11,349 nucleotides of DNA, taken from assembly GCA_964519365.1 (NCBI GenBank), contig CAZFHP010000047.1:1-11349 (forward strand), in the 5' to 3' direction. Below the pieces are notes generated by a model, which worked only from the letters and a program-made list of their open reading frames with translations, did no database searches and was not told the DNA's origin. Of this stretch, positions 1 through 6,834 are shown piece by piece. The translations under genes were made by a program, and so were the position numbers. The first letter of the stretch is position 1, and the number at the start of each line of letters is the position of its first letter. This DNA comes from CAZFHP01 sp964519365. Its GTDB lineage: Bacteria > Babelota > Babeliae > Babelales > RVW-14.

Positions 1-1
1 G

Positions 2-580
2 TATTCTTTTGATGGCGTGCGGTTGCATGAATATAATTTCATCCCTGCACAGATAGGATTTTCTGTGTATTCAGTTGCCTGGCGGCCGGATGGTTTTTAT
101 ATTGCTGCTGGCTTGAATAGCAGTGCGACAAAAGAAGTCCGAGTGTATTCGTTTGTTCTTTCTGATTTTGTTTCTTCAGAAGTAGGAGTAACGGTATGTT
201 CTTCTTCATGGTCCCCTGATGGGAATTATCTTGTTGTTGGTCTAGAACGTGGCGCGACTAAAGAAATTCGTGTGTATCGTTTTACAGGAACAAGCTTGAC
301 AGACGTTGATGTATTAGCATCTGATCTTAATGTTTCTGTATGGTCAGTAGCTTGGTCCCCTGATGGGAATTATATTCTTGCCGGAGCGCATGATAGTACA
401 AGTGACGAAATAGAATTATATCAGTTTGATGGAGTGTCTTTAACGCTTATTGATTCCGAAAATTATGGTGAATTTGTTAACAGTGTTTCTTGGAGCCCAG
501 ATGGAAATTTCTTTGCCGTCGGTGGGTACGATCCTGATATAGGTCATAACGAACTTGATGTTTATCGAGTAACGTATAAA
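2..580 (+). repeat. Propeller blade array of gene 1 (4 full blades plus a tail)
   Basis: Four tandem blade units of about 48 codons follow the tail of an earlier blade. Two of them share an identical 21-nt stretch coding WSPDGNY, at 209-229 and 353-373, exactly 144 nt (48 codons) apart. The total number of blades cannot be known because the array continues left of the window. Confidence 0.88.
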
Positions 581-718
581 TGGGATACGGAGCAGCAAGA
601 TCTTTCTCATGGAATAACATTTGGAGATTCATCACAAAGTAATTGCGATGTGAATGTAAAAGTACTTGGTGGAGCACACGTTGAGATAAACGGGATGATT
701 CATGAAGATTCTGTATAA
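2..718 (+). CDS. Exported beta-propeller repeat protein, 3' fragment (gene 1)
   Basis: This is the C-terminal part of a protein whose start lies left of the window. The frame is already open at base 2, where it reads Y-S-F-D-G, the end of a propeller blade, so the GTG at 17 is an internal codon and not a start. Four complete blades follow, each about 44-48 residues, with the pattern SVxWSPDGxYhhhG then a short hairpin and E(h)R/E(h)YxF. The last 35 residues match the C-terminal cap of genes 2, 3 and 4 (FGDSSQ, VKVLGGAHVEINGMIHEDSV). Blade sequences are closest to gene 2 (GATKE hairpin, GTSLTDVDVLASD linker). By analogy with the downstream genes, the missing 5' part should encode an export signal and a beta-solenoid. 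The molecular function is unknown; WD40-like propellers usually act as binding scaffolds. Confidence in the coding call is very high, in a propeller fold high, and in a function low. Confidence 0.93.
   Translation, partial: YSFDGVRLHEYNFIPAQIGFSVYSVAWRPDGFYIAAGLNSSATKEVRVYSFVLSDFVSSEVGVTVCSSSWSPDGNYLVVGLERGATKEIRVYRFTGTSLTDVDVLASDLNVSVWSVAWSPDGNYILAGAHDSTSDEIELYQFDGVSLTLIDSENYGEFVNSVSWSPDGNFFAVGGYDPDIGHNELDVYRVTYKWDTEQQDLSHGITFGDSSQSNCDVNVKVLGGAHVEINGMIHEDSV
614..718 (+). other. C-terminal cap module of gene 1
   Basis: The last 34 residues start I-T-F-G-D-S-S and contain VxVLGGAHVEINGxIHEDS. The same module ends genes 2, 3 and 4. It differs slightly here, ending in DSV rather than DSS(F/T). 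Its alternation of hydrophobic residues and AHVxIxG turns resembles one or two more solenoid coils. It could equally be a sorting signal. The equivalence is seen directly; either role is inference. Confidence 0.8.
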
Positions 719-767
719 AAATAGATCCCAGTTAGGGGAGACAAAAGATAAGTATGGGACGATAAAT

Positions 768-781
768 AGAAAGATAGAATC
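768..781 (+). promoter_or_regulatory. Weak ribosome binding site before gene 2
   Basis: AGAAAG at 768-773 lies 8 nt before the GTG at 782. It is the poorest Shine-Dalgarno match of the four visible gene starts. A better GGGGAG lies at 735-740 but is too far away. The start is chosen because only this GTG gives an intact lipoprotein signal peptide. Confidence 0.45.
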
Positions 782-832
782 GTGAAGAAACTAATTTTTT
801 TATGTGTAAGTTTACTTCTGTTTGCTGGTTGT
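782..832 (+). other. Lipoprotein signal peptide of gene 2
   Basis: Residues 1-17 have two Lys near the start, an uncharged hydrophobic core and the lipobox L-F-A-G-C. The Cys at position 17 would be lipidated and become the mature N-terminus. Phe at -3 is less common than Leu but is allowed in this motif. The +2 residue is Glu, and the Asp-at-+2 inner-membrane retention rule known from enterobacteria does not apply, so outer-membrane or surface placement is possible. Confidence 0.85.
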
Positions 833-3800
833 GAGGAACAAGATCAGTCGCCGTTAGATGTTTTTGACGTAGGGGTTGAAAGTTTGGCGCCGAGTACTAC
901 GTTTTCTGCTCTTAAAAATACTATCGGGTATTATACCGATCAATATACATTTGATGTGGGGGGTGAGAATAAAGTACAAGGGTTTGTTTCGTTTTCTCAG
1001 GGTTTTGTTGCTCCTGATTTTGGGACTGTAATATTAGATACAGCAGGCGTTGTTTCTGGGGTTATACAGCAAAACCCAGATACTATTGGTAGTCTTGAAT
1101 TACGTTCTGATCTTAATCTTGATTCGGGTATTTTGTTTTCTCCAGGGGCTCGTATTAATGGTATGGGAAATAGCATTATCATGCACGGTGATTGTTCGGT
1201 TGCTGACAATGGGACTCTTCGTATTACTGGCGATACCATAATTAATGGGCATGGCAATACGTTTAATCTTGGCTCGCAAGCTCGTATTGTTGTTGACCAT
1301 GGGGTGACATTAACGTTACGTAACATGCGTGTAAAAAACACACAAAACGATTTGAGTAACCCAATTATTACTGCTAATGGTTCTCAAGCTCGTATTGCGT
1401 TACAAGACGTTGAGCTTGCGCTTGAAGATGAATTTGTTTTTGCTGACGGTAAGTTATTTATTCACGATGATGTTGTTGTGTCTGGTCAAAACGCTGTATT
1501 TACGTATCGTTCTGATCAACAAAGTTATATTGCTGACGGTGGCTTGCTAGCGTTTGATTATGGGACCAAGCTTTTATATTATCCAACAGCGTTTAATCGT
1601 GATCTTATTGCACTGCAAAGTCAAACGTCTGGCATAAGCTTTGATCAATCTGATTTTGAGGCTATGCAAACGCCATTACGTTTAACAAAGGGGACGCTAT
1701 CTTTTGATAATAACGTAACGATTAGTAGTCAAGTAAGTTCGGGATTTATTTCTCAGTACGATCAAGAGCGTTATAATATTTTGATTGAACGCACGCAACA
1801 AGAAGTTAATACGTTTGCTGCCATGTTTGATCTAGATGTTTTAAGTGTTGATATTGGGGCTGATGTTAATACGGTTGCATGGAATTCTGATGGTAAATAT
1901 CTTGCTGTTGGGTTAGGTAAATCAGCAAATAAAGAGATTCGTATATACGAATTTGATGGGACGAGTTTAACAGATCTTGATCTTTTGTTTACAGATACTC
2001 ATGCAACTGTGTATTCGTTAGCCTGGTCTTCTGATGATCAGTATCTTGCTGTTGGATTAGAACGCGGCGCACATAAAGAAGTTCAAGTATATTTGTTTGA
2101 TAAAACGCTACCAAGCCTAAAAGCTCTTCCTGGGTTAAGTGCCGATATTGGAGCAGACGTGTATTCTGTTGCCTGGGGTCGTGATGATGAATATGTGGCC
2201 GTTGGCTTGCAGACGGGATCAGGAAAAGAAGTACGTATTTATTCTTTTGATGGTTCTAGCCTGACTGATCTTGATGCATTAGATACTGCAGTTGATGCGT
2301 CAGCATATTCTGTGTCATGGTTAGATTGGTCTGTCTTTGGTACGTTTCTCGCCGTTGGTTTTGCAAGTGGTGCGCACAAAGAAATACGTCTTTATGAGTT
2401 TGATGGATCAAGCTTGAGTTATCAGAATATTTTGCCAGCCGATATTAATGCCCATGTTTTTTCAGCATCATGGCGATCGGAATCTGTAACTTCTTTTGCG
2501 ACGCCATATTTTGCGGTTGCTTTGGATGGTGGCGCTTATAAAGAGTTTCGTGTTTATTGGTTAAATCTTGCAAACATAGTTTATGGGGGGCAAAGTCTTA
2601 CTGGCCCGACGCTTAAGGATCTTGAAAGAACAGGTGTAGAAGTAGGTGCTCGTGTGTATGATGTTGCATGGAGTCCTAATGGTAATTATATTGCTATAGG
2701 GCTGGACGGGAGTGCCCGTAAAGAGCTTCGTTTATATGAATTTGATGAGTCGAACTTAATAGACCAAGGTGCGTTAGATGATGACATAGGGACTCAAATT
2801 AATGCTGTAGATTGGAACCCTGATGGAAACCATGTTGCTGTTGGCTTAGACAGTGGGGCAACAAAAGAGTTGCGTGTGTACACATGGTCAGATAAAACAG
2901 CATCAGCGAAAGTGCTTGCATGGACATCTGACGGAAACTATTTGGCCGTAGGCTTGAGCGGCGGTAAAACAAATGAGATACAAGAGGTTAAGATCTATTC
3001 TTTTGATGGTTTGAGTTTAACTGATCTTGGGGTATTGCCTATAGAAATAGGCGCAGGGGTAAACGCACTCGCTTGGAGTTCAGATGATAAATATTTAGCT
3101 GTTGGGTTTGATAGTGCTGCAAACAAAGAGATTAGAATCTATGAGTTTAATGTGACAAGTCGGGCTGCAACGTTAACAGATATTGATGCTCTAAGCTCTG
3201 ATATTGGGGCTTCGGTGTATACGCTTTGCTGGAGCCCTGGCGATAAGCATTTGGCCGTGGGGTTGGATTATGGAGCATACAGAGAGATACGGGTTTATTA
3301 TTTTAAAGAAACAGAGTCTCGATTAATTTATTTCCCATTTTCTTCTGTTGACGTAAATCAATCTGTGTATTCTATTTCATGGAGCGATGATGGTAATTAT
3401 CTCGTTGTTGGCTTAGATGCTGGCGCAAAAAAAGAAGTGCGGGTTTATAATGTGACAACTGATGGTCTTGTTGTTGTTGGTATGAACGATCTTGACGCAT
3501 TACCATCAGCTACTGGTTATGCCGTTAATTCGGTTACATGGAGCCCTGATGGAAATTATGTTGCGGTTGGGTTAGTTGGCGGTGCGAATGAAGAGGTTCG
3601 TATTTATTCATTTGATGGTTCAGATTTAACACCTGTTAACGGTTTAACTGCAGATGTTGGAGTTACTGTTCGATCTGTTTCATGGCGCTCTACAGGAAAT
3701 TATATAGCTGTTGGCTTTAATAATCATAATGGACAAGAAGTGCGTGTTTATCAATTGGTAGGCGGGACGACATTAAATTTTATTACGGGGGTTAATATTC

Positions 3801-5149
3801 AATCAGAAGGTTGGGGGTGGATTGGATGGCCATTCAATACTTGGATTTATCCTCCTGAGGACAAAGCAGTTCTTTCTGTTGCATGGAGTCCTAATGGCAG
3901 TTATTTAGCAGTAGGAGCAGTAGGGGAAGCATTTTTTGGAGAATTGCGAGTTTACTCTTTTTCTACGTTAGGAGGGGGATCATTGTCATTGAGAGATGAT
4001 GTTGACCTTGGCGGAATTTTAGATAGAAGTGGTTATGCCGTGACGTGGAAACCAGGAGGCAATAACTATATAGCTGTTGCAGCTCAAGGGGGTTTTGGAT
4101 TTGATGAACTTCGCGTTTATTATTTTTCTGGATATTCATTGTCATTGAGAGATTCGGTTGATTTAGGTGATTGGTTTTCTGATTATAATGGCTATTCTGT
4201 TGCCTGGAATTCTGATGGGAAGCATATTGCGGTTGGCGCTGCTGCAGGATTAAACAAGCAGGTTCGTGTTTACAAATATGAGTGGGGAAATTTGTCGCGG
4301 GTTGCACAGATTCCAGAGAACCTTGGCTCTTCAGTCAAAGCTGTTGCGTGGAGCCCTGATGGTAAGTCATTAGCTGTAGGGAGTTCTGGATCAGATGATA
4401 AAGTTCGCATTTATACTTTTAGCGGGACGCAATTATTTCAAATGGAATCGGCGAGTGTTGGTTATAACGTAAGCTCTGTTGCATGGCGCAATGACGGGAA
4501 ACATCTTGTTGCAGGAGTGAGCCAAACAGGAGCTAAAGAAGTTATTGTGTATAAATTTGATACGACTGATTATTTAGTTATGACTGACCTTAATGCGTTA
4601 TCTCTTGATCTTAGCTCGACCGTTCGGTCAGTTGCCTGGACATCTGATCATAAATATCTAGCTGTAGGCTTAGAAAGTACAGCAGACAAAGAAGTACATG
4701 TTTATTCGTTTAACGGGACAAGTTTAACAGATCTTAATGCGTTGGCATCAGATATTGGTGAGACAGCATGGGCAGTTGCTTGGAGTCCAAACGAGAAATA
4801 TCTTGCTGTTGGCCTAGGAGAAGATGCGCATAAAGAAGTTCGTATATTCTGGTTCAACAATAATAGCTTGTTTGATTTAGGCGCGTTACCTGTTGATGTT
4901 GGTGCGACGGCTTATTCTGTTTCATGGAGCCCTGATGGAAAGTATGTTTCTGTGGGTTTTGCTGGCGGGAAAACCCACAAAGAGATTCATGTGTATGAGT
5001 TGCTTCAAACGACAGCTTCGTGGGATCAGTATGCCATGGTTTTTGGCGATTCGTCATATGCTGATCCAGATTATGATGTAAGTGTCAACGTGCTTGGACG
5101 GGCACATATTGATTTGAGCGGAAGAATTCATGATGACTCAAGTACATAA
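782..5149 (+). CDS. Lipoprotein with beta-solenoid and 21-blade beta-propeller array (gene 2)
   Basis: This protein of 1455 residues starts at GTG with MKK, a hydrophobic core and the lipobox F-A-G-C, giving lipidated Cys17 followed by E-E. Residues about 18-67 are unlike the paralogues, and the Cys-rich 11-residue repeat region of genes 3-5 is absent. Residues about 68-314 are solenoid-like and share GDTIINGHGNT, ARIVVDHGVTLTLRNMRVKNT, ALQDVELAL and LFIHDDV with genes 4 and 5. Residues about 315-352 form a polar linker. Residues about 353-1408 contain 21 blades, consensus SVAWSPDGKYLAVGLxxGAxKEhRVYxFDGxSLTDLxAL. The final 37 residues are the family cap. The Trp-Asp and Gly-His signatures of classical WD40 repeats are mostly absent; VYxFDG stands where IWDxxxG would be. 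Twenty-one blades fit three seven-bladed propellers. The likely location is membrane-anchored and facing the periplasm or the surface, with a binding or scaffold role. No catalytic motif was seen. Confidence 0.95.
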   Translation: MKKLIFLCVSLLLFAGCEEQDQSPLDVFDVGVESLAPSTTFSALKNTIGYYTDQYTFDVGGENKVQGFVSFSQGFVAPDFGTVILDTAGVVSGVIQQNPDTIGSLELRSDLNLDSGILFSPGARINGMGNSIIMHGDCSVADNGTLRITGDTIINGHGNTFNLGSQARIVVDHGVTLTLRNMRVKNTQNDLSNPIITANGSQARIALQDVELALEDEFVFADGKLFIHDDVVVSGQNAVFTYRSDQQSYIADGGLLAFDYGTKLLYYPTAFNRDLIALQSQTSGISFDQSDFEAMQTPLRLTKGTLSFDNNVTISSQVSSGFISQYDQERYNILIERTQQEVNTFAAMFDLDVLSVDIGADVNTVAWNSDGKYLAVGLGKSANKEIRIYEFDGTSLTDLDLLFTDTHATVYSLAWSSDDQYLAVGLERGAHKEVQVYLFDKTLPSLKALPGLSADIGADVYSVAWGRDDEYVAVGLQTGSGKEVRIYSFDGSSLTDLDALDTAVDASAYSVSWLDWSVFGTFLAVGFASGAHKEIRLYEFDGSSLSYQNILPADINAHVFSASWRSESVTSFATPYFAVALDGGAYKEFRVYWLNLANIVYGGQSLTGPTLKDLERTGVEVGARVYDVAWSPNGNYIAIGLDGSARKELRLYEFDESNLIDQGALDDDIGTQINAVDWNPDGNHVAVGLDSGATKELRVYTWSDKTASAKVLAWTSDGNYLAVGLSGGKTNEIQEVKIYSFDGLSLTDLGVLPIEIGAGVNALAWSSDDKYLAVGFDSAANKEIRIYEFNVTSRAATLTDIDALSSDIGASVYTLCWSPGDKHLAVGLDYGAYREIRVYYFKETESRLIYFPFSSVDVNQSVYSISWSDDGNYLVVGLDAGAKKEVRVYNVTTDGLVVVGMNDLDALPSATGYAVNSVTWSPDGNYVAVGLVGGANEEVRIYSFDGSDLTPVNGLTADVGVTVRSVSWRSTGNYIAVGFNNHNGQEVRVYQLVGGTTLNFITGVNIQSEGWGWIGWPFNTWIYPPEDKAVLSVAWSPNGSYLAVGAVGEAFFGELRVYSFSTLGGGSLSLRDDVDLGGILDRSGYAVTWKPGGNNYIAVAAQGGFGFDELRVYYFSGYSLSLRDSVDLGDWFSDYNGYSVAWNSDGKHIAVGAAAGLNKQVRVYKYEWGNLSRVAQIPENLGSSVKAVAWSPDGKSLAVGSSGSDDKVRIYTFSGTQLFQMESASVGYNVSSVAWRNDGKHLVAGVSQTGAKEVIVYKFDTTDYLVMTDLNALSLDLSSTVRSVAWTSDHKYLAVGLESTADKEVHVYSFNGTSLTDLNALASDIGETAWAVAWSPNEKYLAVGLGEDAHKEVRIFWFNNNSLFDLGALPVDVGATAYSVSWSPDGKYVSVGFAGGKTHKEIHVYELLQTTASWDQYAMVFGDSSYADPDYDVSVNVLGRAHIDLSGRIHDDSST
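983..1723 (+). other. Beta-solenoid-like domain of gene 2
   Basis: About 247 residues of short hydrophobic strands alternate with Gly/Asn/Asp turns, such as GARINGMGNSIIMHGDC and ARIVVDHGVTLTLRNMRVKNT. The region ends with the shared LSFDNNVTI coil. It aligns by eye with the same region of genes 3-5 (solenoids at 5970, 7585 and 10436). A right-handed parallel beta-helix is the likeliest fold. No polysaccharide-lyase catalytic motif is apparent. Confidence 0.62.
1838..5005 (+). repeat. 21-blade propeller array of gene 2
   Basis: Twenty-one tandem units, mostly 45-52 codons long, can be read one after another. Each carries a Trp in (S/A)(V/L)xW followed by SPDG or a variant, hhAVG, a hairpin often reading G-A-x-K-E, then (V/I)R(V/I)YxF. 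Blades 4 and 5 have lost SPDG. Blade 13 has a long Trp-rich extension. The usual linker is missing between blades 7 and 8. Blades 14 and 15 share a recent local duplication. Twenty-one is three times seven, the usual blade number of a closed WD40-type propeller. Confidence 0.87.
5036..5149 (+). other. C-terminal cap module of gene 2
   Basis: The last 37 residues read M-V-F-G-D-S-S, then VNVLGRAHIDLSGRIHDDSST. They match the ends of genes 1, 3 and 4. The module follows the last blade after a linker of about 10 residues (QTTASWDQYA). Confidence 0.82.
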
Positions 5150-5196
5150 AAATATAAGAGAGATTTTGTACGCGTAAGCAAAAGTAGAGAAGAGAA

Positions 5197-5207
5197 AAGG
5201 GTAGAGC
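5197..5207 (+). promoter_or_regulatory. Ribosome binding site of gene 3
   Basis: AAGGG at 5197-5201 lies 6 nt before the GTG at 5208, within a purine-rich leader. It supports GTG as the true start. Confidence 0.65.
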
Positions 5208-6806
5208 GTGAAAAAACTTTTTTTAAGTTTGTTTTTGTTTTGTTTTGTTTCTATGATTGTGCATGCAACAATTGATTTTACAAATTATAACTCACACATG
5301 GTGTTAAAAGAAAATGCTTCTAAGTTTGTTGCGAACAATGCTGAAAAAATTTTAGGCTGGTCTGAGCTTTCCGTTGTTGATGATTTTGGAAATGAGCAAG
5401 CTAGTTCGTGGGTTGAAGGGTATTCAGGGTCTGTTGTTATTAGTACCGGTGGCGGCACGAGCCCTGCGAATAATCTTATTGCTGCAAACAGTAATGCTAT
5501 TGTGAGCAAGACCTATTTTGGTGGGTTTACAAGTGGAGAAAAAGCGGAGCTTTTAGATATGCTTCCGACGCATAGTAACGCCTTTGCGTATTGCTGTAAA
5601 AATACGAGTAATGCTTTGCTGTATGGAATTAAAAATAACAGTCATGCAATTGTCAACGCGATTGCTATTACGCCTGGGCTTTTTGAGCTTAATAGTGCAG
5701 CACAAGAGAATAATAATGCATTCTTGTATTGTTGTAAGCATACAAGTAATGCGCTAGCCTATGGTCTTAAAAATAACAGCAATGATATTGCTGATATTAT
5801 GGATACGTTTGCTGATATTTCTTTGATTAAAAATACCAGTCATGCTTTTGTGTATTGTTGTAAGAATGTGAATAATACGCTTAACGCTGCAATAACGATA
5901 TATGATACACATAAAATATACTCAAGCGATGCGACAGAGCAAAATTTTGTGCTTTTTAAAAATGGCTTTACGGTTAACGCGAACAAAAGACTAGCGTTAA
6001 ATATGCCTGTTCCCGTGATGGGAGTTATTAACTTAAACGATCTTGGGATTATAGAATTACAGAACGATTTATATTTGAGCTCAAACGCGCACTTAACAAA
6101 CGGTGGAATATTAGATGGTAATGGTCACACGTTAGTTCTTTCTGGTAATGTTATTATTCCTGCAAATAAGCGTCTGCGTATAAAGAGTGATACGATTATT
6201 GATGGTCATGGGGCAACACTTTTTCTTGATTCTTATTCGCGTATGAGTGTTGACAATAATGTAACACTTACGCTTAAAAATATTCGTATTAAAAATACGC
6301 AAAATACGCCAAGTGTTCCGATGATTGACCTTAGTGGCACGGGAAGCAAGCTAGCTTTGCAAGACGTAGAGCTTGTGCTAAGTGATGACTTTTATGTTAA
6401 TCGTGGTTCGTTGTTTATTCATGACAATGTTTTGATTTCTGGTGTGTCAGATTTTGTATATCGTTCAGGACAAAAAAGTTATATCGCTGACGCAAGTATC
6501 TTATATTTTGATAAGGGTTCGAGATTTTTTTACGATGGTTCGTCTAGTTATTTGATTAAAATGTTGAGTGAAAATTCACGTATTTGTTTTGATGGGTCAA
6601 CGTTGCAAACAGGCAATTCTGGTATTCGATTAAGTGCTGGTGCGTTATATCTTGACAATAACGTGCAGCTAACGTGTCCAATAAGTACACATATTATTTT
6701 TGGCGATTCTTCGCAGCCAGGAGATACGGGAGACCTTGATGTGCAAGTACTTGCTGCGGCACATGTAACGATAACAGGAAAAGTATTGGATGATTCGAGC
6801 TTTTAA
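5208..6806 (+). CDS. Secreted hendecad-repeat and beta-solenoid protein lacking a propeller (gene 3)
   Basis: This 532-residue protein starts at GTG and has a Sec signal peptide (MKK, long hydrophobic core, V-H-A cleavage site near residue 21). The mature protein begins TIDFTNYN. Residues about 22-93 form a short domain shared with genes 4 and 5 (GWSELSVV, WVEGY). Residues about 94-233 carry an 11-residue repeat, SNAhhYxhKNx, with three Cys-Cys pairs spaced 46 and 42 residues apart. Residues about 255-488 are solenoid-like. Here LDNNVQL passes through about seven residues directly into the cap IIFGDSSQ, with no propeller blades, whereas genes 2 and 4 carry 21 and 7 blades at this point. The frame is intact and the gene is well formed, so it is not a pseudogene. 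It may be the ancestral, propeller-free form or one that lost its insert. It lies 58 nt after gene 2 and 28 nt before gene 4. The role is unknown, presumably extracytoplasmic structure or adhesion. Confidence 0.94.
   Translation: MKKLFLSLFLFCFVSMIVHATIDFTNYNSHMVLKENASKFVANNAEKILGWSELSVVDDFGNEQASSWVEGYSGSVVISTGGGTSPANNLIAANSNAIVSKTYFGGFTSGEKAELLDMLPTHSNAFAYCCKNTSNALLYGIKNNSHAIVNAIAITPGLFELNSAAQENNNAFLYCCKHTSNALAYGLKNNSNDIADIMDTFADISLIKNTSHAFVYCCKNVNNTLNAAITIYDTHKIYSSDATEQNFVLFKNGFTVNANKRLALNMPVPVMGVINLNDLGIIELQNDLYLSSNAHLTNGGILDGNGHTLVLSGNVIIPANKRLRIKSDTIIDGHGATLFLDSYSRMSVDNNVTLTLKNIRIKNTQNTPSVPMIDLSGTGSKLALQDVELVLSDDFYVNRGSLFIHDNVLISGVSDFVYRSGQKSYIADASILYFDKGSRFFYDGSSSYLIKMLSENSRICFDGSTLQTGNSGIRLSAGALYLDNNVQLTCPISTHIIFGDSSQPGDTGDLDVQVLAAAHVTITGKVLDDSSF
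5487..5906 (+). repeat. Hendecad (11-residue) repeat region of gene 3 with Cys-Cys pairs
   Basis: Units such as SNAFAYCCKNT, SNALLYGIKNN and SHAIVNAIAIT follow one another with an exact 11-residue period. Three such blocks occur, each opening with a Cys-Cys unit (codons at 5592, 5730 and 5856). Eleven-residue periods are typical of hendecad coiled coils, but the high Asn/Ser content is unusual for that fold, so the structure is open. Confidence 0.8.
5970..6671 (+). other. Beta-solenoid-like domain of gene 3
   Basis: About 234 residues contain repeated strand-turn units. These include LTNGGILDGNGHTLVLSGNVII, DTIIDGHGATLFLDSYSRMSVDNNVTLTLKNIRIKNT, ALQDVELVL and LFIHDNVLISG. They end with LYLDNNVQL. 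The domain is homologous by eye to those of genes 2, 4 and 5 and is the cleanest example because no propeller interrupts it before the cap. Confidence 0.62.
6693..6806 (+). other. C-terminal cap module of gene 3
   Basis: The last 37 residues read I-I-F-G-D-S-S-Q, then VQVLAAAHVTITGKVLDDSSF. They are almost the same as in gene 4. The DNA around the stop codon is also shared with gene 4 (gatgattcgagctttt followed by an A-run). Confidence 0.83.
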
Positions 6807-6820
6807 AAAAAATAACTTTT

Positions 6821-6834
6821 AAGAGGATAAACGA
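6821..6834 (+). promoter_or_regulatory. Ribosome binding site of gene 4
   Basis: AAGAGG at 6821-6826 lies 8 nt before the GTG at 6835, within the 28-nt gap after gene 3. It is a good Shine-Dalgarno-like match and settles the GTG start. Confidence 0.72.

Noticed and set aside
17..19. GTG at 17 as the start of gene 1
   Set aside because: The frame is open to the window edge and the codons before it spell the blade ending YSFDG. No ribosome site or signal peptide is present.
997..1341. Minus-strand open frame of 114 codons inside gene 2
   Set aside because: It is antisense to the conserved solenoid of gene 2, has no ribosome site or recognisable domain, and mirrors the codon pattern of the real gene.
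3963..4307. Minus-strand open frame of 114 codons opposite blades 14-16
   Set aside because: It is low-complexity, His/Gln/Asn-rich sequence of the kind produced by reading a repeat array backwards. Other antisense frames in the window were dismissed on the same grounds.
5150..5207. Terminator in the gap between genes 2 and 3
   Set aside because: The only symmetry is the 8-bp palindrome tacgcgta at 5169-5176. It has no loop and no following T-run, so it is not a convincing terminator.
5208..6806. Gene 3 as a pseudogene that lost its propeller by a damaging deletion
   Set aside because: The frame is intact from signal peptide to cap, and all conserved modules and the ribosome site are present. 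Evolutionary loss of the propeller remains possible, but the gene is not broken.
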